This document shows positions 1 through 7,300 of a stretch of 46,064 bases of DNA, one piece after another (within the stretch, counting starts at the first letter, position 1; each line of letters starts with the position of its first letter). This DNA is from Thalassovita litoralis (GTDB lineage Bacteria; Pseudomonadota; Alphaproteobacteria; Rhodobacterales; Rhodobacteraceae), in contig NZ_FXTO01000026.1 in assembly GCF_900182725.1 (NCBI RefSeq), positions 1 to 46,064 of the forward strand, in the 5' to 3' direction. A program made the position numbers and the translations under genes. A model generated the notes under the pieces. It was not told where the DNA came from, did not search any database, and was given only the letters and a program-made list of their open reading frames with translations.

Positions 1-60
1 AACCCTGCAGATCGACTCGACGCCGTAAACAATGCGCTGATCTTCAATAAAAGCGATCAT
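1..60 (-). CDS. IS3-family transposase OrfB, N-terminal 20 codons (cut by window start)
   Basis: The frame opens with [14 protein letters not shown], identical to the start of the complete OrfB at 21432. It runs off the left edge of the window. The C-terminal part of what is probably the same gene lies at 45556-46064, leaving about 337 bp unseen between the two. Confidence 0.85.
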   Translation of the reverse strand, partial: MIAFIEDQRIVYGVESICRV

Positions 61-398
61 CGCTTCAGTGGGCGGTCGAGTTCCGCCTGCGCAAAATAAG
101 CCGACGCTTTGCGGAGAATTTCATTCGCCTGCCGAAGCTCCCGGACCTCACGTTCCAGGGCCTTGATCCGGTCCCGTTCCTCAGTGGTCACGCCATCGCG
201 CATGCCGCTGTCCTTCTCAGCCTGCTTGACCCATTCGCGCAGGGTCTGGGGAATACAGCCAATCTTGGGTGCAATGGCCGCGATCGCGCCCGCTTGCGTT
301 TCATATGAGCCTTGATGCTCGAACACCATCCGCACCGCACGCGCGCGGACCTCGGGAGAATAGCGATTTGCCATTTTGCTTTTTGTCATAACCATCAT
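57..398 (-). CDS. IS3-family transposase OrfA (intact)
   Basis: This 113-residue protein is the helix-turn-helix DNA-binding subunit of an IS3-family transposase. The N-terminal half is an HTH_Tnp_1-like domain ([14 protein letters not shown], then the [10 protein letters not shown] recognition region). It is followed by a leucine-zipper-like coiled coil ([18 protein letters not shown]) typical of OrfA. Its stop overlaps the orfB start (ATGA, 57-60), the usual arrangement for programmed frameshifting into an OrfAB fusion. Unlike the copy at 21057-21435 it has no internal stop and no 37-bp insert, so this is the version that could make active transposase. Confidence 0.9.
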   Translation of the reverse strand: MMVMTKSKMANRYSPEVRARAVRMVFEHQGSYETQAGAIAAIAPKIGCIPQTLREWVKQAEKDSGMRDGVTTEERDRIKALEREVRELRQANEILRKASAYFAQAELDRPLKR

Positions 399-441
399 CC
401 TTACTTAAGTTCATGGTCTCCGACAAACTCGGGGCGATTCA

Positions 442-476
442 TAATCCTGTGTATCCAAGTAGACGATCAAGGGCAT
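442..476 (-). pseudogene. Start of an IS-split PIN-like gene (N-terminal 11 codons)
   Basis: On the minus strand an ATG at 476 opens MPLIVYLDTQD and is cut by the IS3 end at 441. With the IS and one TTA duplicate removed, the frame runs straight into the open frame at 45516-44400 (continuing YINLFNEPDD). The rebuilt N-terminus, hydrophobic strand plus LDT, is the classic first motif of PIN-domain nucleases with catalytic Asp8. No strong ribosome-binding site is visible upstream. The gene would be transcribed divergently from the retron operon. The split in coordinates arises only because the window is opened inside the IS. Confidence 0.75.
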
Positions 477-525
477 GGCACAACATATATAGAGCCGACC
501 CTAAGAAAGAAGAGGGTTTCACCAT

Positions 526-579
526 CGTCCGGAAAAAATTCGCTGGCAGCGAATTTTCTTCTTGAAATGTGCCGGACGA
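526..579. other. Two-tier stem-loop between the PIN-like gene and the retron RNA
   Basis: An outer 8-bp stem (TCGTCCGG at 526-533 with CCGGACGA at 572-579) encloses a perfect 10-bp inner hairpin, AAAATTCGCT-GGC-AGCGAATTTT. The inner hairpin is flanked by A and T tracts, so it could end transcription in either direction. A CTTCTTG just inside the outer stem (557-563) is complementary to CAAGAAG at 836-842. It is therefore also possible that this segment forms the 5' end of the retron RNA. Confidence 0.5.
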
Positions 580-619
580 GTTCCCATTTTCTCTATCAGT
601 TGGTCACAGCGGAAGGAAA

Positions 620-850
620 AGTCATTACATCTTGAGCTTTCGGGCTCGCGGGAGGTTCGCCTCCTACCGCTAAACCGGCCCCACGGCCCCCGGCTCCCCT
701 GAGGACTCCCGAGGACGAGGGACGGCGAAGCAGAGACCCACGGTGACCTGTGGGTCTCTTGGTACTTTGGTTTGGTCGTCGTTATCCGCGCTTCTTGTTC
801 GTGGTGACACCCCGCTCGCGGTGAGTTGGGGGGAGCAAGAAGGAGCCCAG
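620..850 (+). ncRNA. Candidate retron msr-msd RNA
   Basis: Upstream of the retron-type reverse transcriptase operon lie about 230 bases without a credible gene but rich in hairpins. These are GAGC/GCTC at 634-647, GGAGG-TTCG-CCTCC near 651-664, and a 9-bp stem GAGACCCAC/GTGGGTCTC at 733-758. A further stem may form between CTTCTTG (790-796) and CAAGAAG (836-842). CTTCTTG also occurs at 557-563, so an end-to-end a1/a2 pairing of 557-563 with 836-842 is an alternative that would extend the RNA upstream. Retron RTs use such an RNA as both primer and template. The exact ends, branching G and msd template cannot be set from sequence alone. Confidence 0.55.
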
Positions 851-852
851 AA

Positions 853-1017
853 ATGGACTTAGAGACTAATGAACGACGACAGCGATTGAAAAGAACGAGC
901 AAGTGGCCCAAGTGGCTGCGCGCACCGTTCCTGTTAAAGTGGGCACTCCGCATAGGAGTACTCGCCTACCGCATCTGGCGGTTCTGGAATGCCCTTTCGG
1001 GGGGACCCGGTGACTAA
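853..1017 (+). CDS. Small cationic/hydrophobic protein of the retron operon
   Basis: This 54-residue protein starts at ATG 853 behind AGGAG (841-845). An upstream in-frame ATG at 826 would lie inside the hairpin-rich RNA. A charged N-terminus (about residues 1-20) is followed by KWLRAPFLLKWALRIG and VLAYRIWRFW, rich in Trp, Leu, Ile and Arg, which fits an amphipathic helix or single membrane segment. No family is recognised. It lies 37 bp before the XRE gene and on the same strand as the RT, so it is probably part of the retron operon. A toxic membrane effector controlled by the downstream proteins is an inference only. Confidence 0.6.
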   Translation: MDLETNERRQRLKRTSKWPKWLRAPFLLKWALRIGVLAYRIWRFWNALSGGPGD

Positions 1018-1054
1018 ATCGCTTCCACTGTATCCTGCAATGAAAGGGAACTAA

Positions 1055-1357
1055 ATGCTGTCGGAAGCACTCCGTCTAATCCGAGTTTTTCACGATTTGA
1101 AACAACACGAATTGGCTGACCGCTTGGGCCTGTCCAAGTCCCATATCTCGGAACTTGAAAGCGGAAAGAAAGCTCCATCAATGGATGTCATCCAGAGGTA
1201 TTCTGACGAATTCCACATCCCTGCATCTTCTATTTTGTTCTTCTCAGAGAGCTTGGAAAACCCTTCAAAGGCAAAGCGGGCTAAATCCGCAATAGCGGGA
1301 AAGGTCTTGCAGTTCCTGCAACTAGTAGAGGCAAAGACTGCAAATGGCGAAGCGTAG
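1055..1357 (+). CDS. XRE-family helix-turn-helix protein of the retron operon
   Basis: A 100-residue protein with a Cro/CI-type HTH covering about residues 5-60 (HELADRLGLSKSHISELESGKKAPS is the recognition region, seen in two parts). It has a short alpha-helical tail rich in Lys and Ala. GAAAGGGA lies a few bases before the ATG. Its last 14 bases overlap the start of the reverse transcriptase gene, so the two are translationally coupled. Several retron types pair the RT with an HTH-domain partner. Here it could repress the operon or act as the accessory defence component. Confidence 0.85.
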   Translation: MLSEALRLIRVFHDLKQHELADRLGLSKSHISELESGKKAPSMDVIQRYSDEFHIPASSILFFSESLENPSKAKRAKSAIAGKVLQFLQLVEAKTANGEA

Positions 1358-2231
1358 ATATTCATTGCGCGATAGCCCTTTCTTTCGGCTGCGATCAAAG
1401 GGAAAACTGGCGCGCTTATTGCAGGTGTCGCCTGCAAAGTTGAAGAAAATCGCCCAACTCGAAGGCGGCTACATACAGTTCAAAAAGCCTAAAAAGAAGG
1501 GCGGTAGTCGAGACATTTGCGCTCCAATTCCACCCCTGAAATCCATTCAATCACGAATTGCGGATCTTCTGGGGCGCGTAGCGCCACCTGACTATCTGTT
1601 TGCCCCGGTCGAAGGCCGCTCCTACGTTGACAATGCAGCCCGGCATATTGGTGCGCGAGCGGTGCGGTTGCTCGACATTGAAGATTTCTTCCCAAGCTGC
1701 ACGATCAAAAAAGTGATCTGGTTTTTTCGAACTCATATGGAGTGTTCGCCCGATGTTGCGGTGATCCTCGCTCGCATCGTCACTCACAACGATGTCTTGC
1801 CGCAGGGTAGCCCTTGCAGTCCAATCCTCGCATATTTTGCGTATGTCGATATGTGGGAAGAAGTCGACTCTCTGGTATCGGAAGCCGGATGCAAGCTGAG
1901 TGTTTACGCTGACGATCTGACGATCTCGGGGGGGACGGTGCCCGAAGCGATGATTTGGGAAATCAAGAAGACTCTGTTTCGGCATGGGCACCGGTATGCA
2001 GTGCACAAAGAACGGGCGCGCCGGGATCGCGCAACCGAGATAACAGGCGTGATCCTCACCCACGACGGGGTGACAGCACCAAACAGGCAGCGCCAGAAAA
2101 TCCACGCTGTACGCGAAAATCTGAAAGTTGCTAAATCGTCAAAGCAGGCGAAGCAATACGAGGCGCAGTTGCGAGGTAGGCTAGCCCAGCTTCGGCAAAT
2201 CCACGCAGGTAACACTCTGCCAGATACCTGA
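1344..2231 (+). CDS. Retron-type reverse transcriptase
   Basis: A 295-residue RT that would make msDNA from the adjacent structured RNA. Visible signatures are the retron region-X motif NAARH at residues 97-101, an RT3-type DIEDFFPS at 111-118, LPQGSPCSP at 152-160, and the catalytic YADD box at 188-191. ITGV at 233-236 sits in the position of the retron region-Y VTG motif. There is no fused maturase or protease domain, and the length is normal for a stand-alone retron RT. The ATG overlaps the XRE gene by 14 bases. Retron RTs with partner genes act in anti-phage defence. The type cannot be assigned with confidence from sequence alone. Confidence 0.93.
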   Translation: MAKRRYSLRDSPFFRLRSKGKLARLLQVSPAKLKKIAQLEGGYIQFKKPKKKGGSRDICAPIPPLKSIQSRIADLLGRVAPPDYLFAPVEGRSYVDNAARHIGARAVRLLDIEDFFPSCTIKKVIWFFRTHMECSPDVAVILARIVTHNDVLPQGSPCSPILAYFAYVDMWEEVDSLVSEAGCKLSVYADDLTISGGTVPEAMIWEIKKTLFRHGHRYAVHKERARRDRATEITGVILTHDGVTAPNRQRQKIHAVRENLKVAKSSKQAKQYEAQLRGRLAQLRQIHAGNTLPDT

Positions 2232-2256
2232 TCGCCGCAACACCGATACGAATTCA

Positions 2257-2277
2257 CGCTTGATCCTGGGTCAAGCG
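2257..2277 (+). terminator. Possible terminator hairpin after the reverse transcriptase gene
   Basis: A perfect 7-bp inverted repeat CGCTTGA-TCCTGGG-TCAAGCG lies 25 bases after the RT stop codon. There is no following T tract, so it may stabilise the 3' end rather than end transcription by itself. Confidence 0.4.
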
Positions 2278-2436
2278 ATTATCTCCCGCCGAATTGCTGC
2301 GCTTTGAACGAATGACGGCTATGCGGGCTGCAACCGCAGCAACTTGTAACACGAGTGAGTGTCGGCTCAGGGCCGGCCTCGACGGAGGACAAATTGCTGC
2401 AGTTGCGAGCCACAACTCCGGCGCTGCGGTCGAAAA

Positions 2437-2511
2437 GGGCTCGAAGCCGACTTGCGGCAGTGCAACGTGGCACGTGCCAGGTCCGAACCATTGCGCCGTC
2501 GTTCCCGGCCC
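2437..2511. repeat. Dispersed intergenic repeat, family A, copy 1
   Basis: A 75-base unit beginning GGGCTCGAAGCCGAC and ending GTTCCCGGCCC recurs nearly unchanged at 11136-11209 and 17817-17891. All three copies lie between genes. The rest of 2232-2817 holds no convincing gene: short GC-rich frames on both strands overlap and lack start signals. The sequence CTGCAG(T/C)TGCGAGCC before the unit is also shared with copy 2. Confidence 0.85.
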
Positions 2512-2817
2512 TCTGCGGTCATTCATGCCAGGCGCAGAGGATGGCCGGTGTCAGCCCTTCCACGACATCCATTCTGCAACCGCATCGGATGCCCCTGCCT
2601 GCAGGTCGGGCGGAGAAGCTGTCCTTCGCCGCAAGCCGCACAAAAGTCCGCAGTGCGAGGCGAAGCTTCCGTTCTCCGCACTTGGTCGAGTGCGGCTTCA
2701 ATAGCTCATTGAACCTTTGGCAGGAAAATAGCAAGTCCCGGTAAATTCTGTTATGAATGTGGTGGTTGCGACCCAAGCTACTAAGTCAGCATCCAAGAAT
2801 TCTACCATTGGAGTCCG

Positions 2818-3648
2818 GTGAGTATGGATATCGCATTGATTGAGTCGGCGCTAAGAAGGTACCGTGGGTCCGTTCAGGTCGTAATCGCAATCGCCTCGAT
2901 AGCGACCGCATACACTATATTCTTCATTGGGTTTTTCTCCCGCACTCCCTTTTCTCATATCATCATTATGGGCGCTTGGAGCACCAGCGGGATTTTGTTG
3001 GAGGTTAGCGCCAAATTGGTATTGGCTCTGCTGTGTGGGAGGCTGGTTTTCTATTTTGCGTATGGAATTCTAAGAAACACAAAGCTCACGTCCACATTGA
3101 TAAATGAATTCTTGGGGAACTCAAAAAAGTCGCGGATTTTGCAAATTTATCTGACAAGGCTCATACGCAAGAGATCAAATTTAATAAGCTTTTGCATTGG
3201 AATATTTCTATTTTCAATGTTTGCGTTGAATGGCCTGCATGTCGTGGTGACCACCCTATTGGCAATATTGATCGTGCCCAATCTATTGTACCCTCTATTC
3301 TTTCGCCCCGCTCACTTTCTGTCCATGTCTTTCTCGCTTTTTCCAAAAAGGCCAACTGGCATTTCCGAAGATCGATGGATTTCTTACTGGTTGTCATGCC
3401 TCTCTCTAATTGCCGCAGCCTTTTTCTATTACTTCGGCCAGTCTCTATTCCACGCGAGAGCGAATACATTTCAAACTCTGAACACAGAACGTGTTTCAAT
3501 CGTAGGAAGCATCATAGCTGTCAACGGGAACGGGGTTCTTTTCTTGGTGCGAAATTCTGGAGTCGAAGATTGGCGCTATAGTGAAAGAGATTACACTTTT
3601 TATCCTTTTTCGGCCATAGAAAGCATATCGGACAAGGTGCAAAAGTAA
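2818..3648 (+). CDS. Polytopic membrane protein of unknown function
   Basis: About 276 residues starting at GTG 2818, with ATG 2824 as an alternative. Four hydrophobic stretches are visible: about residues 18-42, 48-78, 122-155 and 190-212. A charged loop rich in Lys and Arg follows the second, and a soluble C-terminal tail follows the last. The gene is clearly more AT-rich than its neighbours, which suggests recent acquisition. No family is recognised. It stands alone between the retron operon and the HNH nuclease gene, so a defence-related role is possible but not shown. Confidence 0.7.
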   Translation: MSMDIALIESALRRYRGSVQVVIAIASIATAYTIFFIGFFSRTPFSHIIIMGAWSTSGILLEVSAKLVLALLCGRLVFYFAYGILRNTKLTSTLINEFLGNSKKSRILQIYLTRLIRKRSNLISFCIGIFLFSMFALNGLHVVVTTLLAILIVPNLLYPLFFRPAHFLSMSFSLFPKRPTGISEDRWISYWLSCLSLIAAAFFYYFGQSLFHARANTFQTLNTERVSIVGSIIAVNGNGVLFLVRNSGVEDWRYSERDYTFYPFSAIESISDKVQK

Positions 3649-3673
3649 GCATCCGGCGTAAGCCGCGGTGAGG

Positions 3674-3842
3674 TTATTGCGCGCTGTGCCGGTCCATTTC
3701 GATGAGTTCTTGCAGGTTTTCGATACCGAATGGCGTAAATGCGATGACGCTGTCGTCGCCGGGACCGTAGACCCAGATGACGCCATCTTCGGCTATCATA
3801 TCAACGGCGAGGTCGAAGATCCGATCGACGGTTTCTCCGCCA
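3674..3842 (-). pseudogene. C-terminal relic of an unrecognised protein
   Basis: A minus-strand frame of about 55 codons has protein-like composition (IFDLAVDMIAEDGVIWVYG then DDSVIAFTPFGIENLQELIE) and ends in TAA at 3676-3674. It is closed upstream by a TGA just before residue 1. The only internal ATG would leave 37 residues. It reads like the surviving end of a larger gene. Bases 3843-3987 between it and the HNH gene show nothing further. Confidence 0.4.
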
Positions 3843-3987
3843 CGTGGTCAGCAGCGACCGGGTGAACACTGCCTACTTAAGCTTTCCGAGAGTGCTGCGC
3901 TATAGATGAAGGGCGGGTCTGTTGGGGCTGCACTGCAGCAAAGGCGTCTTTGCCGAACGGCCGGTCTTGGCCGGACAACCAGCTGGA

Positions 3988-4734
3988 TCAGCTGTGATTG
4001 ACCAACATATTCTTAACAACTTGCGGGTTCAGCGCCGGTCGTGTTGTGTGGATCATCCGGTGGCAATTTGGGCATACCGGAATGAGATCTTTCTCAGGAT
4101 CCACAATGTGCCTTCCATCTCGTTGCGCTAACTCATGAAGGTGATGAACGTCTATCACGCCTTTGCCTTTTTGCCCATAGAGATCAGACATAGTTTTTTC
4201 ACAGACTTGGCACTTGTAGCCATGGATTTCCAGACATCGCTGCCTTGCAGAGGCGTTGCGCTCCACATACCTGGAAATTCGGGTGGATTGTTCACCTTCT
4301 TCGAAGAGCGGTTCAATCAAAGGTTCGAAGGAGTTTGCGGGTGCGACGGGCGCTTCCACCGCGTACCAGTTGCGGCTAATTTCGACCAAAAACTTACGCT
4401 GAAGAATTGGCTCAATTCGTTCAATTCGGGCAGTCTCACCTTTTGGAAGTTTTCCTTGGCTGTTGAGTTTGGCAAATATTGGGAAGGTCAGAAGAGAGTA
4501 TCCTTCTTCAACAACTAGCCTTGCGTGCTCTTCAGATTGTTTAAATCCTGGGTTCCGTCTACCTGCCGCATTTCTTTCCCAGTCTCGGCTCATGACGAGC
4601 CCCTCGTCACTTCCTGAATGGTGCGACCACAACCCAAAAATTACAAACCGCTCAGCCTCGTTCACGAAGGACCAAGACCAGTTCCAGTTGGAGCAAGTAG
4701 CTCCTAGGCTTTTGATGAATTGCTTTCGGTTCAT
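3988..4734 (-). CDS. HNH endonuclease, restriction-like
   Basis: A 248-residue protein with an N-terminal domain of about 120 residues that I do not recognise and a C-terminal HNH nuclease domain. The nuclease part shows CQVC, then the VIDVHHLHEL core with the metal-binding His pair, then PVCPNCHRMIH with the second Cys pair and last His. This four-Cys zinc-supported HNH is typical of McrA-like and other modification-dependent restriction enzymes. It is an isolated minus-strand gene between a membrane protein and an unknown gene. The position in a defence-rich stretch supports a role against foreign DNA. The 254 bases upstream hold no gene I can support. Confidence 0.85.
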   Translation of the reverse strand: MNRKQFIKSLGATCSNWNWSWSFVNEAERFVIFGLWSHHSGSDEGLVMSRDWERNAAGRRNPGFKQSEEHARLVVEEGYSLLTFPIFAKLNSQGKLPKGETARIERIEPILQRKFLVEISRNWYAVEAPVAPANSFEPLIEPLFEEGEQSTRISRYVERNASARQRCLEIHGYKCQVCEKTMSDLYGQKGKGVIDVHHLHELAQRDGRHIVDPEKDLIPVCPNCHRMIHTTRPALNPQVVKNMLVNHS

Positions 4735-4988
4735 GGTCGCGTGCCTCCTCGGATCCCAGAAGTAGGCTACAATGCCTATACTTGGCTAGAGCATTCCAAA
4801 GCGGTTGCGCAAGACCGGAAAACTTAGCAGCGGCAGCGAGTGGTCGGATTACCGCGCCCACAGCGGCTTGCGTTATGACCTCCGAACAGCAGTAGTTGGC
4901 TGGGACCGGACATGCCAGACGTTTGGCTCGATTGTCGGCTTGGGGCCAAAGATCTGTTGCGCGTGATCCACCACGAGCAAGTCGACAC

Positions 4989-5888
4989 TTACCATGCATT
5001 CCAAAGTGGATCGAATATCTGTTCAGGATGATAGTGTCCGACGATGTTCTCTGGCGCAACATCCTCCCAGATCGACAGCGCTGATCCGGACCAAGGGGAT
5101 AGAACGTCGGTATCGATTTGGTCAACGAGACCGGCGAAAAGATACTCCAACATCATACCCGAAAACTCTTCGAGCGTACCGTCCCGGATCTGGGACATCG
5201 GAATATCGCATACGAACATGGTGGGGCGCCCAATCCCGCTAAGGACTTTCTTTGCGGTCACCGTACCTGCGGTCCGCATAGCGATACAGTACAGATATTC
5301 GCTGCCATAAATGAGGTAGTGCCCGGAAGAGCCCCTGCGATTGAACAAGCTGTCTTCCTGCGCTGCGAAGTACAACCGACCTTCTCGCATTTCGTCTCCA
5401 ACCTCCTTGATCGCGGCTTCAAGCTTGGATTCTGACACACCGCGGTGTTGCCCATTCAAGAAAAGCTGACGAACCTTATCGTGGAATTCTTCGGGCCGCA
5501 GAACACGAAGCCCACTTTTGTAGAAGGGGGTTAGATCATCGGTTCGCGTCGCATGACCCGCTCGAAAATACCGATACGTCTTCCGTAGCCGGGTGGCGAG
5601 CAGCGCTTTGGTGTCGCTGGGTTCGCCTGACGTTGCCTCGATTAAGTCATCAAGCCAGCTAAGATCGTCTGAGACTAGGTATTCCGGTGGTGCTTCGCGG
5701 AAGGCGGAATGCACTGCATTTGTTATTTTGTCGTTGAGAATGGTCCAGACAGTATCGCGCCATGTCTCCGGCATACTGAAGGAAAAGGTGTTGGCAGGCA
5801 GTGCGGCCCTTTCCTTCGGGTTGGGTTCGATTTCACGACCTTCGAACCCAGGGCGCATAATGCCCCAATCTGTGCTCGTTTTGTACAT
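4989..5888 (-). CDS. Conserved-looking protein of unknown function (299 aa)
   Basis: A soluble, acidic 299-residue protein. It has no signal peptide, membrane segment or catalytic motif that I recognise. A basic helical region (LLATRLRKTYRYFRAG) lies near residue 105 and an aromatic/acidic C-terminus (DPLWNAW) closes it. The start at ATG 5888 has only a weak ribosome-binding site, and an internal Met at residue 11 is an alternative. It is encoded next to the HNH endonuclease and upstream of IS relics, and runs in the same direction as the HNH gene. Gene-like codon usage over the full length supports a real protein. Confidence 0.7.
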   Translation of the reverse strand: MYKTSTDWGIMRPGFEGREIEPNPKERAALPANTFSFSMPETWRDTVWTILNDKITNAVHSAFREAPPEYLVSDDLSWLDDLIEATSGEPSDTKALLATRLRKTYRYFRAGHATRTDDLTPFYKSGLRVLRPEEFHDKVRQLFLNGQHRGVSESKLEAAIKEVGDEMREGRLYFAAQEDSLFNRRGSSGHYLIYGSEYLYCIAMRTAGTVTAKKVLSGIGRPTMFVCDIPMSQIRDGTLEEFSGMMLEYLFAGLVDQIDTDVLSPWSGSALSIWEDVAPENIVGHYHPEQIFDPLWNAW

Positions 5889-5964
5889 CTCAAATGCGTA
5901 CCTGTTAACCTGTCGCTTTACTAATTTCTATCACGCCCGTTTCAAAGTGGAATGGCTGATATGC

Positions 5965-5983
5965 GGCTTTGTTGCCCAAATCG
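5965..5983 (-). repeat. Terminal inverted repeat of an IS5-family relic
   Basis: GGCTTTGTTGCCCAAATCG closely matches the conserved end of IS903-like IS5-family elements. It lies 35 bases beyond the stop of the IS5 transposase fragment at 6019-6309, on the correct side to be the right end of that element. Confidence 0.75.
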
Positions 5984-6018
5984 GTTGAAGGGCAGACTTC
6001 CCCTTTCCCCGGACGGAC

Positions 6019-6477
6019 TTATCCTACGGGCTTAGTGACGGGTATGCCAAGAGCGGTGTAACGGTTGAGCACCGCGATCCGGATCTGGAGTTCAGCGACC
6101 TGCCGGTCGAAGTCTCGGGCCATGAGGCCTTGGCCAAGGAGTTTGACGCAGTGCATCTTCGTCTCTGCGCGGCTTCGTCGGTGATAACCGATCAGCTTTC
6201 GCCAGAGTGCCCGTCCGAGATATTTGCAGGCCCTCACTGCTTCGTTTCGTGCAATAGCACCCGCCGTGGTTGGCTTCCAGAGTTGGGCATTCTTGCGCGG
6301 CGGGATGACTCCGCACGCTTCCATCGCGACGACACAAGATGGCAATTGGCGGAAGAACTCCAGCACCTGCGCTCGCCGCAGCTTCTTGCGCAAGACCGCT
6401 CGGCCCGCGCCGTCGGCTCCATGAACCTGAAACACATTCTTCGCCAGATCGAGCCCGACCGTGGTAATCTCCGACAT
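6019..6477 (-). pseudogene. Chimeric transposase relic: IS110 N-terminus fused to IS5 C-terminus
   Basis: One open frame joins pieces of two unrelated transposases. From Met at 6477 the first 56 residues (TTVGLDLAKNVFQVHGAD, later VVAMEACG) are the start of the RuvC-like DEDD domain of an IS110-family transposase. From about 6309 onward the frame reads VIPPRKNAQLWKP, RYHRRS-like YHRRSRAETKMHCVKLLGQ and ends near ALGIPVTKPVG, which is the C-terminus of an IS5-family (IS903-like) DDE transposase. Neither catalytic domain is complete, so no active enzyme is expected. The in-frame join is probably accidental. Confidence 0.85.
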
Positions 6478-6548
6478 GACCGTCCTCCTTTGTGGATCAT
6501 CGCAGACCCACCTTGGCACATTGAAGCCGTCGGGGGGCGGTCACATCA

Positions 6549-6698
6549 TCAAAGCCATACCGGCACCTCGTTCCACTCCGGGTCGGTGTCGCGCCAACGT
6601 TCGATTTCATCGCCCCACGACACCGCATTCAGAGCATCAATTTCACCGGTGTATTCGTCGGTTTCGAGATAGGAATAGGCGCTGATAGTTTCACTCAT
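6549..6698 (-). CDS. Small phage-like acidic protein
   Basis: A 49-residue acidic protein from ATG 6698, whose start overlaps the stop of the upstream membrane protein gene. The end (EWNEVPVWL) resembles the end of the 27-residue peptide at 35199-35282 (EWNEVPG) in phage block 2, which hints at a common phage origin. It is the last gene of a minus-strand phage cluster covering 6549-7734. Function unknown. Confidence 0.55.
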   Translation of the reverse strand: MSETISAYSYLETDEYTGEIDALNAVSWGDEIERWRDTDPEWNEVPVWL

Positions 6699-6882
6699 GC
6701 CACGCGACCTCAGCAGGGGACAGCCACAGAGCAAAGGCCATCCAGAGGAATGCAATAATCACGGTTGCAGCCAGCGCGTCGATCAAATCACTGGTGATCA
6801 GCAGCACGAGGGTGAATGTCGCACCTGCAAATAGACAGGCGCCCCCAAAAATGAATGCAGCCCAGAAAACAACCCACATCAT
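6691..6882 (-). CDS. Small two-segment membrane protein
   Basis: About 63 residues with two hydrophobic segments (VVFWAAFIFGGACLFAG and a second Leu/Ala/Ile-rich stretch ending FALWL). ATG 6882 overlaps the stop of the XRE gene (ATGA), so a coupled start is preferred over the upstream ATG at 6903. It could be a holin-like or superinfection-exclusion protein, but nothing in the sequence decides this. Confidence 0.6.
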   Translation of the reverse strand: MMWVVFWAAFIFGGACLFAGATFTLVLLITSDLIDALAATVIIAFLWMAFALWLSPAEVAWHE

Positions 6883-7256
6883 TCGACGCACTCGGAACAG
6901 CATTCGTCGTTCATGGCATGCGCCATTTTCAGCACCAGATCGCGACGCTCATCGTTTCGCATCTGGCGGCAGGCTGCAATTAAATCCACCTCAATTTTCG
7001 TTTCGGCTGAAAGGATGTTCTTTTCGTCCGGGCCAGCGTCATCCATTTCCGGAAAGAATGAATTGACAGGCTGCGATAAATATTGCGCCGCTTGAAACAG
7101 TTTGCTGGCGCTAATGCGATTTCGGCCAGTTTCGTACTTCTGAACCTGCTGAAAAGACGTATTGAGCGCAGCGGCCAGCTCCGTCTGTGTGCGACCAATG
7201 AGAACGCGGAACTTTTTCAGCTGACCGCCGACATGAATATCCACTGGGTGGGGCAT
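6879..7256 (-). CDS. XRE-family phage repressor-like regulator
   Basis: A 125-residue protein opening with PVDIHVGGQLKKFRVLIG and an HTH (TQTELAAALNTSFQQVQKYE, then GRNRISASKL). This is the widespread alphaproteobacterial form of the Cro/CI HTH family. The C-terminal half is helical and ends in a Cys-containing tail (ECCSECVE). It heads a minus-strand run with overlapping stops and starts. The palindromic operators at 7801 and 8053 lie just upstream of this block and could be its sites or those of the block-2 repressor. Confidence 0.8.
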   Translation of the reverse strand: MPHPVDIHVGGQLKKFRVLIGRTQTELAAALNTSFQQVQKYETGRNRISASKLFQAAQYLSQPVNSFFPEMDDAGPDEKNILSAETKIEVDLIAACRQMRNDERRDLVLKMAHAMNDECCSECVE

Positions 7257-7300
7257 TTTCTAACTCCAAAATATTGAGAAATAGGGAGGGACAACCGGCC

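Larger units (their letters stand above)
1..441 (-). mobile_element. IS3-family element, left half (cut by the window start)
   Basis: The element runs off the left edge of the window. Its outer end at 441 reads TGAATCGCCCC inward on the minus strand, matching the left terminal inverted repeat of the complete copy at 21014-22376. It carries all of orfA and the first 20 codons of orfB. The adjacent TTA (442-444) equals the TTA next to the right half at 45514-45516, so the two window-end pieces look like one insertion with a 3-bp target duplication, as expected for IS3-family elements. Confidence 0.9.

Noticed and set aside
519-953. A 144-codon minus-strand frame over the retron RNA region
   Set aside because: It is antisense to the hairpin-rich segment and the 54-residue gene, has low-complexity Arg/Ser/Pro composition and no start signal.
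2257-2277. An Fnr box (TTGATCCTGGGTCAA)
   Set aside because: The half-sites are separated by five bases instead of four, and it lies at the end of the reverse transcriptase gene, where a hairpin fits better.
4652-5125. A minus-strand frame between the HNH gene and the 299-residue gene
   Set aside because: It overlaps both real genes in another frame and has no recognisable domain.
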